A stretch of DNA of 64,000 nucleotides, taken from contig NZ_CP118631.1 of assembly GCF_028993635.1 (NCBI RefSeq), positions 5,022,001 through 5,086,000 on the forward strand, read 5' to 3'. This document shows positions 8,630-16,333 of this stretch, piece after piece (within the stretch, counting starts at the first letter, position 1; each line of letters starts with the position of its first letter). Below the pieces are notes generated by a model. That model was not told where the DNA came from. It was given only the letters and a program-made list of their open reading frames with translations, and did no database searches. The position numbers were made by a program, and so were the translations under genes. The stretch comes from Mucilaginibacter sp. SJ (GTDB taxonomy: Bacteria; Bacteroidota; Bacteroidia; Sphingobacteriales; Sphingobacteriaceae).

Positions 8630-9307
8630 ATGGAAATACCTAAAATCACAGCCTTGGTGCCTATGAAAGGCCACTCTGAAAGGGTACCACACAAAAATAT
8701 CCGCCCGTTGGTGGGCAAACCTGCCTTTCACTGGATAATGGAAACGCTTTCTCAGAGCCCCTATATTAATGAAATTTTAGTGAACACAGATTCAGACGAG
8801 ATAGCCGGAAGTGCTGCCAAGTTTGATAAGGTAAGGGTATACCAAAGGCCGGATTTTTTATTAGGTGATATGGTAAGTATCCAGCCACTTATTGAGTATG
8901 ATATTGAACAAACGGATGCCCAGTATTTTTTGCAAACACATAGTACTAACCCATTGTTAACTGTTGAATCAATAAACGGAGCTATTGAAGCCTTTTTTGC
9001 TCAAACCGAGCATGATGCTTTATTTTCGGTTACGGAAACCAAAACACGGTTTTACTGGCCTGATGGCCGTGGAGTAAATCACGACCCTAAAGTGCTGATA
9101 CGTACCCAGGACCTGGAGCCTATATTTCATGAAAACTCATGCTTTTATATTTTTTCAAAAGAAACAAATTATAAAACAAAAAACAGGCTTGGCTCAAATC
9201 CAATGATGTATCCTATTGAGCGGCTTGAAGCTGCTGATATTGATGATATGGAAGACTTCTACTGGGCTGAATTTCTGTTGAAGAGGAAGCTTGAAAATGA
9301 GAAATAA
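8630..9307 (+). CDS. NeuA/KdsB-type cytidylyltransferase (CMP-sugar-acid synthetase)
   Basis: A 225-residue CTP:sugar-acid cytidylyltransferase. The N-terminal CTP loop PMKGHSERVPHKNIRPL replaces the classic PARGGSKGIPGKNI. It is followed by LVNTDSDEI and by LQTHSTNPL, the region that in NeuA binds the base and metal. The family couples CMP to the anomeric hydroxyl of 2-keto-3-deoxy acids such as Neu5Ac, legionaminate, Kdn or Kdo. It starts 4 bases after the yhcH-like stop and overlaps the next gene by 11 bases, so it is firmly within the operon. It is the strongest evidence that the block ends in a CMP-activated ulosonic-type acid. Which acid is unknown. Confidence 0.85.
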   Translation: MEIPKITALVPMKGHSERVPHKNIRPLVGKPAFHWIMETLSQSPYINEILVNTDSDEIAGSAAKFDKVRVYQRPDFLLGDMVSIQPLIEYDIEQTDAQYFLQTHSTNPLLTVESINGAIEAFFAQTEHDALFSVTETKTRFYWPDGRGVNHDPKVLIRTQDLEPIFHENSCFYIFSKETNYKTKNRLGSNPMMYPIERLEAADIDDMEDFYWAEFLLKRKLENEK

Positions 9308-9977
9308 TATTAACCTGTCACATTTAATTTCGCAATCTACACCTGCCTACGGTAACCGCGACCGTATTTTTATACGTGATAATTCGTCAATATTAAAAGG
9401 TGAAACAGCCAACTCATCATGCTGGGTGTTTTCTAATAACCATATAGGTACCCATATCGATTCGCCCCGCCATTTTTCGGCAACAGGAAAAAAAACACAT
9501 GAATTTCCTGTTAATGATTTTTTTTACGACAAAGTAAAACTGGTTGACATCACTTGTGCAACAGGTATCCTGATTTCGATAGAGGATTTCAAAAAGGTAG
9601 AAACAGCGGTTCCTCGTGATGTGGAACTATTGTTTATCCGTACAGGATATGAACAATATCGTACGGTTGATAAATACTGGAATGATAGTCCTGGCTTGGC
9701 GGCAGAGCTGGCTGATTATTTCAGAGCCAGGTTTCCGCACCTCCGTTGCGTCGGTTTTGATTTTATATCGTTAACCTCGTGGAATTTCAGGCCCGAAGGG
9801 CGCATAAGCCACAAGGCGTTTTTATGTCCGGACGAAGAAGAAAAGAAACCAATACTTGTTATAGAAGATATGGCATTGGCATCGGTACAAACGGTAATAA
9901 AATCGGTTGTTGTAGCTCCGATGTTTGTGGAAGATGGTAACGGCGGCGCTGTTACCGTATTTGCCGATGTAGCATAA
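9297..9977 (+). CDS. Cyclase-family metal hydrolase (kynurenine formamidase-like)
   Basis: A 226-residue member of the cyclase family (PF04199 type). The metal motif HxGTHxDxPxH is clear as HIGTHIDSPRH near residue 46, and RTGYEQY and GFDFISL match later family blocks. Known members are kynurenine formamidase, isatin hydrolase and polyketide cyclases, all metal-dependent hydrolases of amide or lactam bonds. The ATG at 9297 overlaps the cytidylyltransferase stop; a TTG at 9291 is less likely. In this place it might remove an N-formyl or other acyl group, or open a lactam or lactone in the sugar intermediate; that is speculation. Confidence 0.8.
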   Translation: MRNNINLSHLISQSTPAYGNRDRIFIRDNSSILKGETANSSCWVFSNNHIGTHIDSPRHFSATGKKTHEFPVNDFFYDKVKLVDITCATGILISIEDFKKVETAVPRDVELLFIRTGYEQYRTVDKYWNDSPGLAAELADYFRARFPHLRCVGFDFISLTSWNFRPEGRISHKAFLCPDEEEKKPILVIEDMALASVQTVIKSVVVAPMFVEDGNGGAVTVFADVA

Positions 9978-9991
9978 TAATTTTATTCCCT

Positions 9992-10762
9992 ATGAAAAAT
10001 ACGACGCTGAAGCAACAGCTAAAAGACAAGAAAAACACTGTAGGATCCTGGATCACTATCCCGCATCAATCGGTAATTGATATTTTGGCTGAAGCCGGGT
10101 TCGACTGGCTTACTATTGATCTTGAACATACATCAATTGATTACAACGAATTACAAATATTGATAGGCTTTATACAAGCGCGGGGAATGGCCGCTTTGGT
10201 GCGTGTATCAAAGAATGAAGAAGTAGTGATAAAACGGGCGCTTGATGCCGGTGCCGATGGTATTATAGTACCCATGGTTTGCTCAATGATTGAAGCTAAA
10301 CAGGCCGTTGAATTTGCAAAATATCCGCCGGTAGGAAAAAGAGGCGTAGGCCTTAACCGTGCACAGCGTTATGGTTATGCTTTTGAAGACTATAAAGAGT
10401 GGGTGAGTAAACACCTTGTTGTAATTGCGCAAATTGAGCATATCGATGGGGTTAAAAACATTGAAGATATTATTTCAACCGATGGTATCGACGGCATAAT
10501 CATCGGGCCCTATGACCTTTCAGGTTCATTAGGTATTCCCGGACAGTACAACGAACCAATAGTGCAGGAAGCGCTTAAAAAGGTTGAGGAAACATGCAAC
10601 GAAAAAGCTTTTTCAATGGGGTATCATGTTATTGATCCTAAAATCGAATTAGTAAAGGATAAACAAGATGCGGGTTACAATTTTATAGCTTTCAGTACAG
10701 ATTTTCTTTTCATGGGCCGCAACGCCAGCGATGAAATGAAAAAGTTAAAACAATATCTATGA
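9992..10762 (+). CDS. HpcH/HpaI-family class II aldolase
   Basis: A 256-residue aldolase/citrate-lyase family protein. Visible blocks are FDWLTIDLEHTSIDY, the Arg in RVSKNE, DAGADGIIVPMV, the acidic metal ligand in AQIEHIDG and GPYDLSGSLG. Family members such as HpaI and the 2-keto-3-deoxy-L-rhamnonate aldolase reversibly join pyruvate to an aldehyde, giving 2-keto-3-deoxy acids. Used in the synthetic direction, this would supply exactly the kind of acid that the cytidylyltransferase activates. The gene follows the cyclase-family gene by 14 bases and overlaps the next DUF115 gene by 4 bases. The direction of the reaction and the aldehyde partner are not known. Confidence 0.87.
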   Translation: MKNTTLKQQLKDKKNTVGSWITIPHQSVIDILAEAGFDWLTIDLEHTSIDYNELQILIGFIQARGMAALVRVSKNEEVVIKRALDAGADGIIVPMVCSMIEAKQAVEFAKYPPVGKRGVGLNRAQRYGYAFEDYKEWVSKHLVVIAQIEHIDGVKNIEDIISTDGIDGIIIGPYDLSGSLGIPGQYNEPIVQEALKKVEETCNEKAFSMGYHVIDPKIELVKDKQDAGYNFIAFSTDFLFMGRNASDEMKKLKQYL

Positions 10763-11583
10763 GCAGGTTAAAATATCTGAAAGATATGTCGTTAAGCGAG
10801 TTGTCCCTTGAAAGGATAGCTAACGCCATTAAGGTAAGGGCTAAAGATATACCGCATTACGTTTCCTGGCACTTTAACAGTAAACAGGCGCGCGAAAACA
10901 AAGCTAAGCTTAAACAGTATCATAATATACATAAAGGTAAAAGGTGCTTTATTGTTGCTAATGGGCCAAGTTTAAAAAATACCGATGTTTCATTGTTGAA
11001 AGATGAAATAACTATCGCAATGAACCGCATGTATCTTAACGCGGGCCAAATGGGTTTTATGCCAACTTACATTGTAGTGCATGATATCCCTATCCAATTA
11101 TTGCAATTCAGGGATGATTTGGATGAGCTTAAATTGCCCAAATTTTTTAACTGGAATGCCCGGAAACATTTCACCGATAAAGAAAATTTGACGTTTATCA
11201 GGTCTGATTACAAGCCAAGGTTCTCTACCGATCTTACTGAAACCTCTTGGGGCGGGCATAGTGTTACTAATATTTGTATACAGCTTGCTTATTATATGGG
11301 GTTTGATGAAGTATACCTGGTAGGTAAAGATCACAGCTATGAGGAAACTGGCACCCCGGGTAAACTTGTTATTGCAACCGGCGAAGAAAAAAACCATTTC
11401 ACAAAAAACTATTATACCAAAGGAATGGGGTGGCGTATTCCGGATTATAAAGGCGAAGAGCTGGCTTATAATATGGCAAAAGTTGCTTTTGAAAAAAGTG
11501 GACGCAAAATAATTGATGCAACCATTAATGGTAAGCTTGATATTTTTCCGAAGATTGATTTTTATTCCCTGTTTAAAAAATAA
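10759..11583 (+). CDS. DUF115/MptE-like protein (copy 2, divergent)
   Basis: A 274-residue protein with a charged N-terminus and a GKRCFIVANGPSLKNTD motif near residue 60. This is the DUF115/MptE-like nucleotide-binding loop, followed by AMNRMYL and later EVYLVGKDHSY. It is shorter than the other two copies and lacks their C-terminal extension, so it is a separate branch. It resembles proteins that pass CMP-linked sugar acids or other activated groups to an acceptor. Its start overlaps the aldolase stop by 4 bases and it precedes the third copy by 9 bases. The enzyme activity is inferred from family and context only. Confidence 0.72.
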   Translation: MSRLKYLKDMSLSELSLERIANAIKVRAKDIPHYVSWHFNSKQARENKAKLKQYHNIHKGKRCFIVANGPSLKNTDVSLLKDEITIAMNRMYLNAGQMGFMPTYIVVHDIPIQLLQFRDDLDELKLPKFFNWNARKHFTDKENLTFIRSDYKPRFSTDLTETSWGGHSVTNICIQLAYYMGFDEVYLVGKDHSYEETGTPGKLVIATGEEKNHFTKNYYTKGMGWRIPDYKGEELAYNMAKVAFEKSGRKIIDATINGKLDIFPKIDFYSLFKK

Positions 11584-11592
11584 TAACGATTT

Positions 11593-12660
11593 ATGAAGTC
11601 TTTGATAGACAAGGGTATAAGCACTATACGGAATGATGGGGTTAAAGTCTTTGCCATGCGGACCTGGAAATATGGCCTTGTAAAGCTTAAGCGCCTTACG
11701 CGACCTAATGACGTGAAAAATATTGAGAAATGGAAACAACTAAAAAATAAATATAAAGGCAAGCGGATATTTATTATTGGCAATGGTCCCAGTCTTAATA
11801 AAATGCCCTTGTATTTGCTTGAAGGAGAATATACAATCAGCTTTAACCGTTTTAATCTTATGTTTGAACGGCTTAACTGGTTGCCGAACTTTTACATGGT
11901 GACTGACGACCTTGTAATTAAGGACATGTACAGCCAGATAAATCAGGAAATATTACCTCTTGTTGAACATGCTTTCTTCCCTGATATACATCCCTCCAAT
12001 GTTGAATTTTCAAAATACATCAGCCATAGAGATAACGTACATTGGTTAAATATGGATCAACCACAATTCAGGGCCGATTTGCCATATTGTGGTATTAATA
12101 AAACTGTTGTAAATGGTGCGATACAGGTTGTTGCGTATATGGGTTTTACCGAAATATACCTTATAGGTGTTGATATGACATTTGCCGATCAAAAGGTTAA
12201 AAAGTTAAATTCACGTAACTGGGAAGCTGCCGAAAAAGATCCAAATCATTTTGACCCGCGTTATTTTGGTAAAGGGCTTAAATATCATAACCCAACCGTG
12301 CATGAAATGCTTGAAAAGTTTGAAGAAGGACGGGAGTTTTTTGCCAATCGTGGAGTGAAAATATTTAATGCAGGTTACGGCGGCAAGCTCGAGGTATTTC
12401 CAAGAGTTGATTTCGATAGCCTTTTTGACCTTAATGATATACAAATCCAGGCATTATTAAACACCTCAAGAGTATTAAAAGAGCGAAATATTACATTTCA
12501 TGAAGCTTTAAACTCGCCGCTGATAACAGAACCGACCGAAACTTACCCTAACCTGTTCAAAGCAAGCGGAGAATTTGGGATTACGCTTATCCCGCTTTTA
12601 ATTTTTGATTATTTGCCTGTAGGTCCTTACAAAGGGGAGTATTTTTTTGTTAAAAGATAA
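11593..12660 (+). CDS. DUF115/MptE-like protein (copy 3, close paralogue of copy 1)
   Basis: A 355-residue protein with the same plan as the one at 896-2008: a basic start, GKRIFIIGNGPSLNKMPL near residue 56, SFNRFNLMFERL, YLIGVDMTF, DPNHFDPRYFG, and an ending of DYLPVGPYKGEYFFVKR. The match to copy 1 runs through the whole length, so it reflects duplication of the complete gene. The two copies flank the sugar-acid synthesis genes. One possibility is that each transfers the same donor to a different acceptor or linkage. A soluble or peripheral cytoplasmic location is expected because no membrane segment is seen. Confidence 0.75.
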   Translation: MKSLIDKGISTIRNDGVKVFAMRTWKYGLVKLKRLTRPNDVKNIEKWKQLKNKYKGKRIFIIGNGPSLNKMPLYLLEGEYTISFNRFNLMFERLNWLPNFYMVTDDLVIKDMYSQINQEILPLVEHAFFPDIHPSNVEFSKYISHRDNVHWLNMDQPQFRADLPYCGINKTVVNGAIQVVAYMGFTEIYLIGVDMTFADQKVKKLNSRNWEAAEKDPNHFDPRYFGKGLKYHNPTVHEMLEKFEEGREFFANRGVKIFNAGYGGKLEVFPRVDFDSLFDLNDIQIQALLNTSRVLKERNITFHEALNSPLITEPTETYPNLFKASGEFGITLIPLLIFDYLPVGPYKGEYFFVKR

Positions 12661-12701
12661 TTAAAAAGAATATTAATGAAATTATTTAAATTACAGATAA
12701 C

Positions 12702-13154
12702 ATGATTATTGATACACTTGACAATATTGAATTTTATAAAACAATTAATAACGACATTTACGAAGGACTAAAATTTATTAAAAATGCCGACCCCGAAATT
12801 GAACTGGGTGTATATCCTTTAACAGACACAGCGAAAGCTGTTGTAATGGAATACGAAACCAAGGTTGAAAATGATTTTGGTTATGAGGCGCACAAATATG
12901 TTATAGATGTTCAATATTGTATTAAAGGCACCGAACTTATTCCGTGGGCTAATCTTAACCTTTTAACCCCGAATACCGAGTATAATGTAGAGAAGGATTT
13001 TACCTTTTATAATAAGATAGAGCGTCAGGGGGAAGTGGTGATTGGTAATAACGTGTTTGCTGTGTTTTTTCCGCAGGATGGCCATGCACCTGTTTACGCT
13101 AATGGTGAACCTGGTTATATAAAAAAAATTGTTATTAAAGTTAAAGTTCAATAA
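12702..13154 (+). CDS. YhcH/YjgK/YiaL family protein (copy 2)
   Basis: A 150-residue protein aligning end to end with the YhcH copy at 8173-8625: both open with a LDxIxxYK/FYKT-type start and share the YEAHKxVIDxQY metal-site block and the final PQDGHAP segment. It is the last gene before the hairpin terminator at 13239-13268 and is 41 bases after copy 3 of the DUF115 genes. Having two anomerase-type proteins in one locus suggests either two related keto-sugar acids or two steps needing ring opening. Function is inferred from E. coli YhcH. Confidence 0.85.
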   Translation: MIIDTLDNIEFYKTINNDIYEGLKFIKNADPEIELGVYPLTDTAKAVVMEYETKVENDFGYEAHKYVIDVQYCIKGTELIPWANLNLLTPNTEYNVEKDFTFYNKIERQGEVVIGNNVFAVFFPQDGHAPVYANGEPGYIKKIVIKVKVQ

Positions 13155-13238
13155 TATAGCTATTACTGCATTTAGTATACGCTGCTTTTTAAACAAAGGC
13201 GCGCTGGTTGCGCAATAATAAAAGTATATTTTATTTTG

Positions 13239-13268
13239 GTCAAAAGCCGGTATAAGCCGGCTTTTGAC
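13239..13268 (+). terminator. Hairpin terminator ending the sugar-acid block
   Basis: A perfect 12-bp inverted repeat (GTCAAAAGCCGG and its complement) encloses a 6-base loop, 84 bases after the second yhcH-like gene. The U-run is weak, so it could also work as an mRNA 3' stabilising hairpin. Confidence 0.7.
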
Positions 13269-13442
13269 ATTTGGCTGCTAATAATTATTTTGCAGGTCCG
13301 TTCATGGTACTCTCTCTCTAACTGCTCGATGTTTTAAATTCTATGCGCTTAATACTCAGCTGTTTGTAATTGCTGCTTGTTAGTAGTGTAAAAAAAGAAT
13401 ATTTTTAAAATACACCATCGGTACGTGTAACGTATTTTGCCT

Positions 13443-13450
13443 TATCTTCG
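13443..13450 (+). promoter_or_regulatory. Possible -7 promoter element of rfbCD
   Basis: TATCTTCG, one base from the TAnnTTTG consensus, lies 50 bases before the rfbC start and downstream of the terminator. No convincing -33 element was seen. Confidence 0.4.
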
Positions 13451-13500
13451 ATAATGGAAATCGGGATGCAATCCGCTTTTATTTATTTTAAATATATCCT

Positions 13501-14055
13501 ATGATCGTAATACCAACCCCGCTTGAGGGATGTTTATTAATAAAACCACATATTTTTAATGATGATCGTGGTTACTTCTTTGAATCGTTTAACCAACTAC
13601 GGTTTGCTGATGCCACAGGCTTCAACGTCAATTTTGTACAGGATAATCAATCATATTCAACCAAAGGTGTATTACGCGGTCTGCATCTTCAAAAAGGTGA
13701 ATTTTCACAAGCTAAGCTGGTTAGGGTAACCAAAGGCGAAGTATTTGATGTAGCTGTTGATCTTCGCAAAGGCTCGCCAACTTATGGGCAGTATCATAGT
13801 GTGCTGTTAACCGAAGAGAATAACGAGCAATTTTTTATTGCCCGCGGATTTGCCCATGGCTTTATTGTATTGAGCGATGAAGCTGTATTTCAGTATAAAT
13901 GCGATAATTATTATAATAAAGAGTCTGAAAGTGGTTTACATTATGCCGATCCCGAATTAAATATTGATTGGAGATTAAGCGGCAGTGATGTACTGGTGTC
14001 GGATAAAGATCTTGAACTGCCGTTTTTAAAGGATGCTCCTGATTTTGGTTTTTAA
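13501..14055 (+). CDS. rfbC: dTDP-4-dehydrorhamnose 3,5-epimerase
   Basis: A 184-residue RmlC cupin enzyme of standard length that epimerises C3 and C5 of dTDP-4-keto-6-deoxyglucose in dTDP-L-rhamnose synthesis. The catalytic His is in VLRGLHLQ (about residue 63). Other family blocks are FFESFNQ, VDLRKGSPTYGQ and ARGFAHGF, followed by the Tyr-bearing FQYKCDNYYNKESE. It is followed 41 bases later by rfbD, while rfbA lies 5.7 kb on and rfbB is not in the window. Confidence 0.96.
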   Translation: MIVIPTPLEGCLLIKPHIFNDDRGYFFESFNQLRFADATGFNVNFVQDNQSYSTKGVLRGLHLQKGEFSQAKLVRVTKGEVFDVAVDLRKGSPTYGQYHSVLLTEENNEQFFIARGFAHGFIVLSDEAVFQYKCDNYYNKESESGLHYADPELNIDWRLSGSDVLVSDKDLELPFLKDAPDFGF

Positions 14056-14096
14056 TCTTTTTCTTCTTTTTAATTTAAAATATACAATCACAAACA

Positions 14097-14960
14097 ATGC
14101 ATAACGTAATCGTATTTGGAGCATCAGGGCAATTGGGTAACTGCTTAAAAAAAGTTGCCGAAGAAAGAGGAATTGATTATGTTCATTTTTTGCCGGAAGA
14201 TGAAGCCAATATCCTCCGTGAAGATTTGCTTGATATTGTTTTTGAGAAGTATAAACCAACCTTTGCTATCAATTGTGCAGCTTATACTGCTGTTGATAAA
14301 GCAGAAGATGAAGTTGACCTGGCCCGGGCGATCAATAAAACCGGTGCCGCAAATCTTGCTAAGCACTGCAAAGTATACGGTGCCGCCCTTGTGCAAATCT
14401 CAACTGATTTTATTTTTAAGGGAGATGTGGCATTGCCGCTCACAGAAGAGGCCTTTGCTGAGCCTATTAGCGTATATGGCGTCACCAAACTGGAAGGTGA
14501 ACAGGCAATCGCAGAAATTATTGACGAATATTATACCATCCGCACAAGCTGGCTTTACTCTGAGTATGGCAATAATTTCGTAAAAACTATGTTAAAGCTT
14601 GGTTCTGAGCGTGATGAGCTTAAGATAATAGCAGATCAGGTAGGAACTCCTACTTATGCTATTGACCTGGCGGGCGTAATTCTTGATATTATTGTATCCG
14701 AAAAGAAGGCATACGGTATTTACCATTACAGTAATGAAGGTGTAACCTCATGGTATGATTTTGCCAAAGGCATTTTTGATATTTCAGGCACTGATATTAA
14801 AGTATATCCAATACGTACTTCTGAATTTCCAACAAAGGCGCGGCGCCCGGCATTTTCAGTAATGGATAAAGCTAAAATCAAAAAAACATTTAACATTAAG
14901 ATTCCTTACTGGCGGGATAGTTTGAATGTCTGCATCGAAAGATTGGCCGCTACAGAGTAG
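14097..14960 (+). CDS. rfbD: dTDP-4-dehydrorhamnose reductase
   Basis: A 287-residue extended-SDR enzyme making the last step to dTDP-L-rhamnose. It has the NADPH motif GASGQLG at residues 8-14, the block INCAAYTAVDKAE, the catalytic Thr/Ser in STDFIFKG and the YGVTKLEGE Tyr-xxx-Lys pair. It pairs with rfbC, and the two share the gap promoter. A strong convergent terminator follows at 14983-15010. Rhamnose made here probably enters the glycan built by this locus. Confidence 0.96.
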   Translation: MHNVIVFGASGQLGNCLKKVAEERGIDYVHFLPEDEANILREDLLDIVFEKYKPTFAINCAAYTAVDKAEDEVDLARAINKTGAANLAKHCKVYGAALVQISTDFIFKGDVALPLTEEAFAEPISVYGVTKLEGEQAIAEIIDEYYTIRTSWLYSEYGNNFVKTMLKLGSERDELKIIADQVGTPTYAIDLAGVILDIIVSEKKAYGIYHYSNEGVTSWYDFAKGIFDISGTDIKVYPIRTSEFPTKARRPAFSVMDKAKIKKTFNIKIPYWRDSLNVCIERLAATE

Positions 14961-14982
14961 CCAATTAAGATTTATAAAAATA

Positions 14983-15010
14983 ATGCCCAGCTTTTTTAGG
15001 AGCCGGGCAT
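14983..15010. terminator. Bidirectional terminator between rfbD and cysN
   Basis: A 10-bp stem (ATGCCCAGCT against AGCCGGGCAT, one mismatch) with an 8-base loop and A/T runs on both sides lies between convergent genes. Confidence 0.85.
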
Positions 15011-15036
15011 TTATTTTTATACTTTTTGCTGGTAGC

Positions 15037-16323
15037 TTACAGGAATGTTCCCGCTGCTACAGTTTCATTGGTTGATTCATCAACCAGGATGAGTGAACCT
15101 GTGATCCGGTTTTTGCGGTACTCATCAAACACTACCGGCTGGGTAGTACGTAAACGGATCTTCACCATTTCGTTCATCTTAATATCAGTATTTTCTTCCC
15201 GTTTCTCAAGTGTGTTGATATCCAGTTTATAATAAACCTCCTTAATGATCGACATTACCTCGCGAGTAGTGGTTTTGAGGTAATATTTTGCGCCCGGGCG
15301 CGGACTGCGGGTTGCCATCCAGCAAATCATAGCGTCGAGATCCTGGCTCACTTGTGGTTCACTGTCGTCTTTTACAAGCATATCACCACGGCTTACGTCA
15401 ATATCATCCTCCAAAGTAATTGAAACCGACATTGGTGCAAAAGCTTCGTCAACAGGGCCAGAATAGGTATCGATAGATTTAACGGTCGATGTTAGCCCCG
15501 ATGGCAGCACCGTGATCCTATCACCCGGCCTGAAAATACCACCTGCAATCCTGCCAGCATAACCACGATAATCATGGTGTTCATCGGCATGTGGACGGAT
15601 CACTGTTTGCACCGGGAAGCGGGCATCGGAGTGGTTTTCATCGCTGGCAATATGAATGGTTTCCAGTGTATGCAGCAAGCTTTCGCCCTTGTACCACGGC
15701 ATATTTTCCGAATCGTTAACCACATTATCGCCAGCCAGGGCACTGATCGGCACAAAGCGGATATCGGTGACATCAATTTTGGCGGCAAATGCTTCGTATT
15801 GTTCAACTACTTTATTAAATGCTTCTTCACTGTAATCAACCAAATCCATTTTATTTACACAAACAATAATATGCGGGATTTTTAACAGCGACGCAATGAA
15901 TGAATGGCGGCAGGTTTGTTCAACTACGCCTTTGCGGGCATCAATAAGTACCAGGGCAAGGTTGGCGGTTGAAGCGCCGGTAACCATGTTGCGGGTATAT
16001 TGGATATGGCCGGGGGTATCGGCAATAATAAATTTTCGTTTGGGAGTGGCAAAATAGCGATAGGCAACATCAATAGTGATGCCCTGCTCTCGCTCCGAAC
16101 GTAAACCGTCGGTTAGTAATGAAAGATCAACATGCTGAAGCCCTTTTCGTTCGCTCGATTGTTTTACAGCTTCCATCTGGTCTTCAAAGATGGATTTTGA
16201 ATCGTACAGTAAGCGCCCTATGAGTGTGCTTTTCCCATCATCAACACTACCTGCTGTAGTAAAACGTAATAATTCCATTGTGGTGGTATGTTTTGCTTCG
16301 GGCTTGACAGCCTGAAGGCTCAT
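15037..16323 (-). CDS. cysN: Sulfate adenylyltransferase, GTPase subunit
   Basis: A 428-residue CysN. With CysD it forms ATP sulfurylase, which makes APS from sulfate and ATP driven by GTP hydrolysis. G1 loop GSVDDGKST is at residues 25-33, DTPGH at 102-106 and NKMD at 157-160, followed by EF-Tu-like beta-barrel domains. There is no C-terminal APS-kinase domain, unlike NodQ/CysNC fusions. It is 10 bases downstream of cysD. No cysC, cysH or sulfotransferase lies in the window, so whether the APS goes to cysteine or to sulfation of the surrounding glycan cannot be decided. Confidence 0.96.
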   Translation of the reverse strand: MSLQAVKPEAKHTTTMELLRFTTAGSVDDGKSTLIGRLLYDSKSIFEDQMEAVKQSSERKGLQHVDLSLLTDGLRSEREQGITIDVAYRYFATPKRKFIIADTPGHIQYTRNMVTGASTANLALVLIDARKGVVEQTCRHSFIASLLKIPHIIVCVNKMDLVDYSEEAFNKVVEQYEAFAAKIDVTDIRFVPISALAGDNVVNDSENMPWYKGESLLHTLETIHIASDENHSDARFPVQTVIRPHADEHHDYRGYAGRIAGGIFRPGDRITVLPSGLTSTVKSIDTYSGPVDEAFAPMSVSITLEDDIDVSRGDMLVKDDSEPQVSQDLDAMICWMATRSPRPGAKYYLKTTTREVMSIIKEVYYKLDINTLEKREENTDIKMNEMVKIRLRTTQPVVFDEYRKNRITGSLILVDESTNETVAAGTFL

Positions 16324-16333
16324 GAATCAAATT

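Larger units (their letters stand above)
13155..13500. other. Intergenic gap between sugar-acid block and rfbC
   Basis: This 346-base noncoding stretch contains the terminator hairpin at 13239-13268 and a probable promoter element at 13443-13450. It appears to separate two transcription units. I see no gene or RNA in the rest. Confidence 0.7.
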
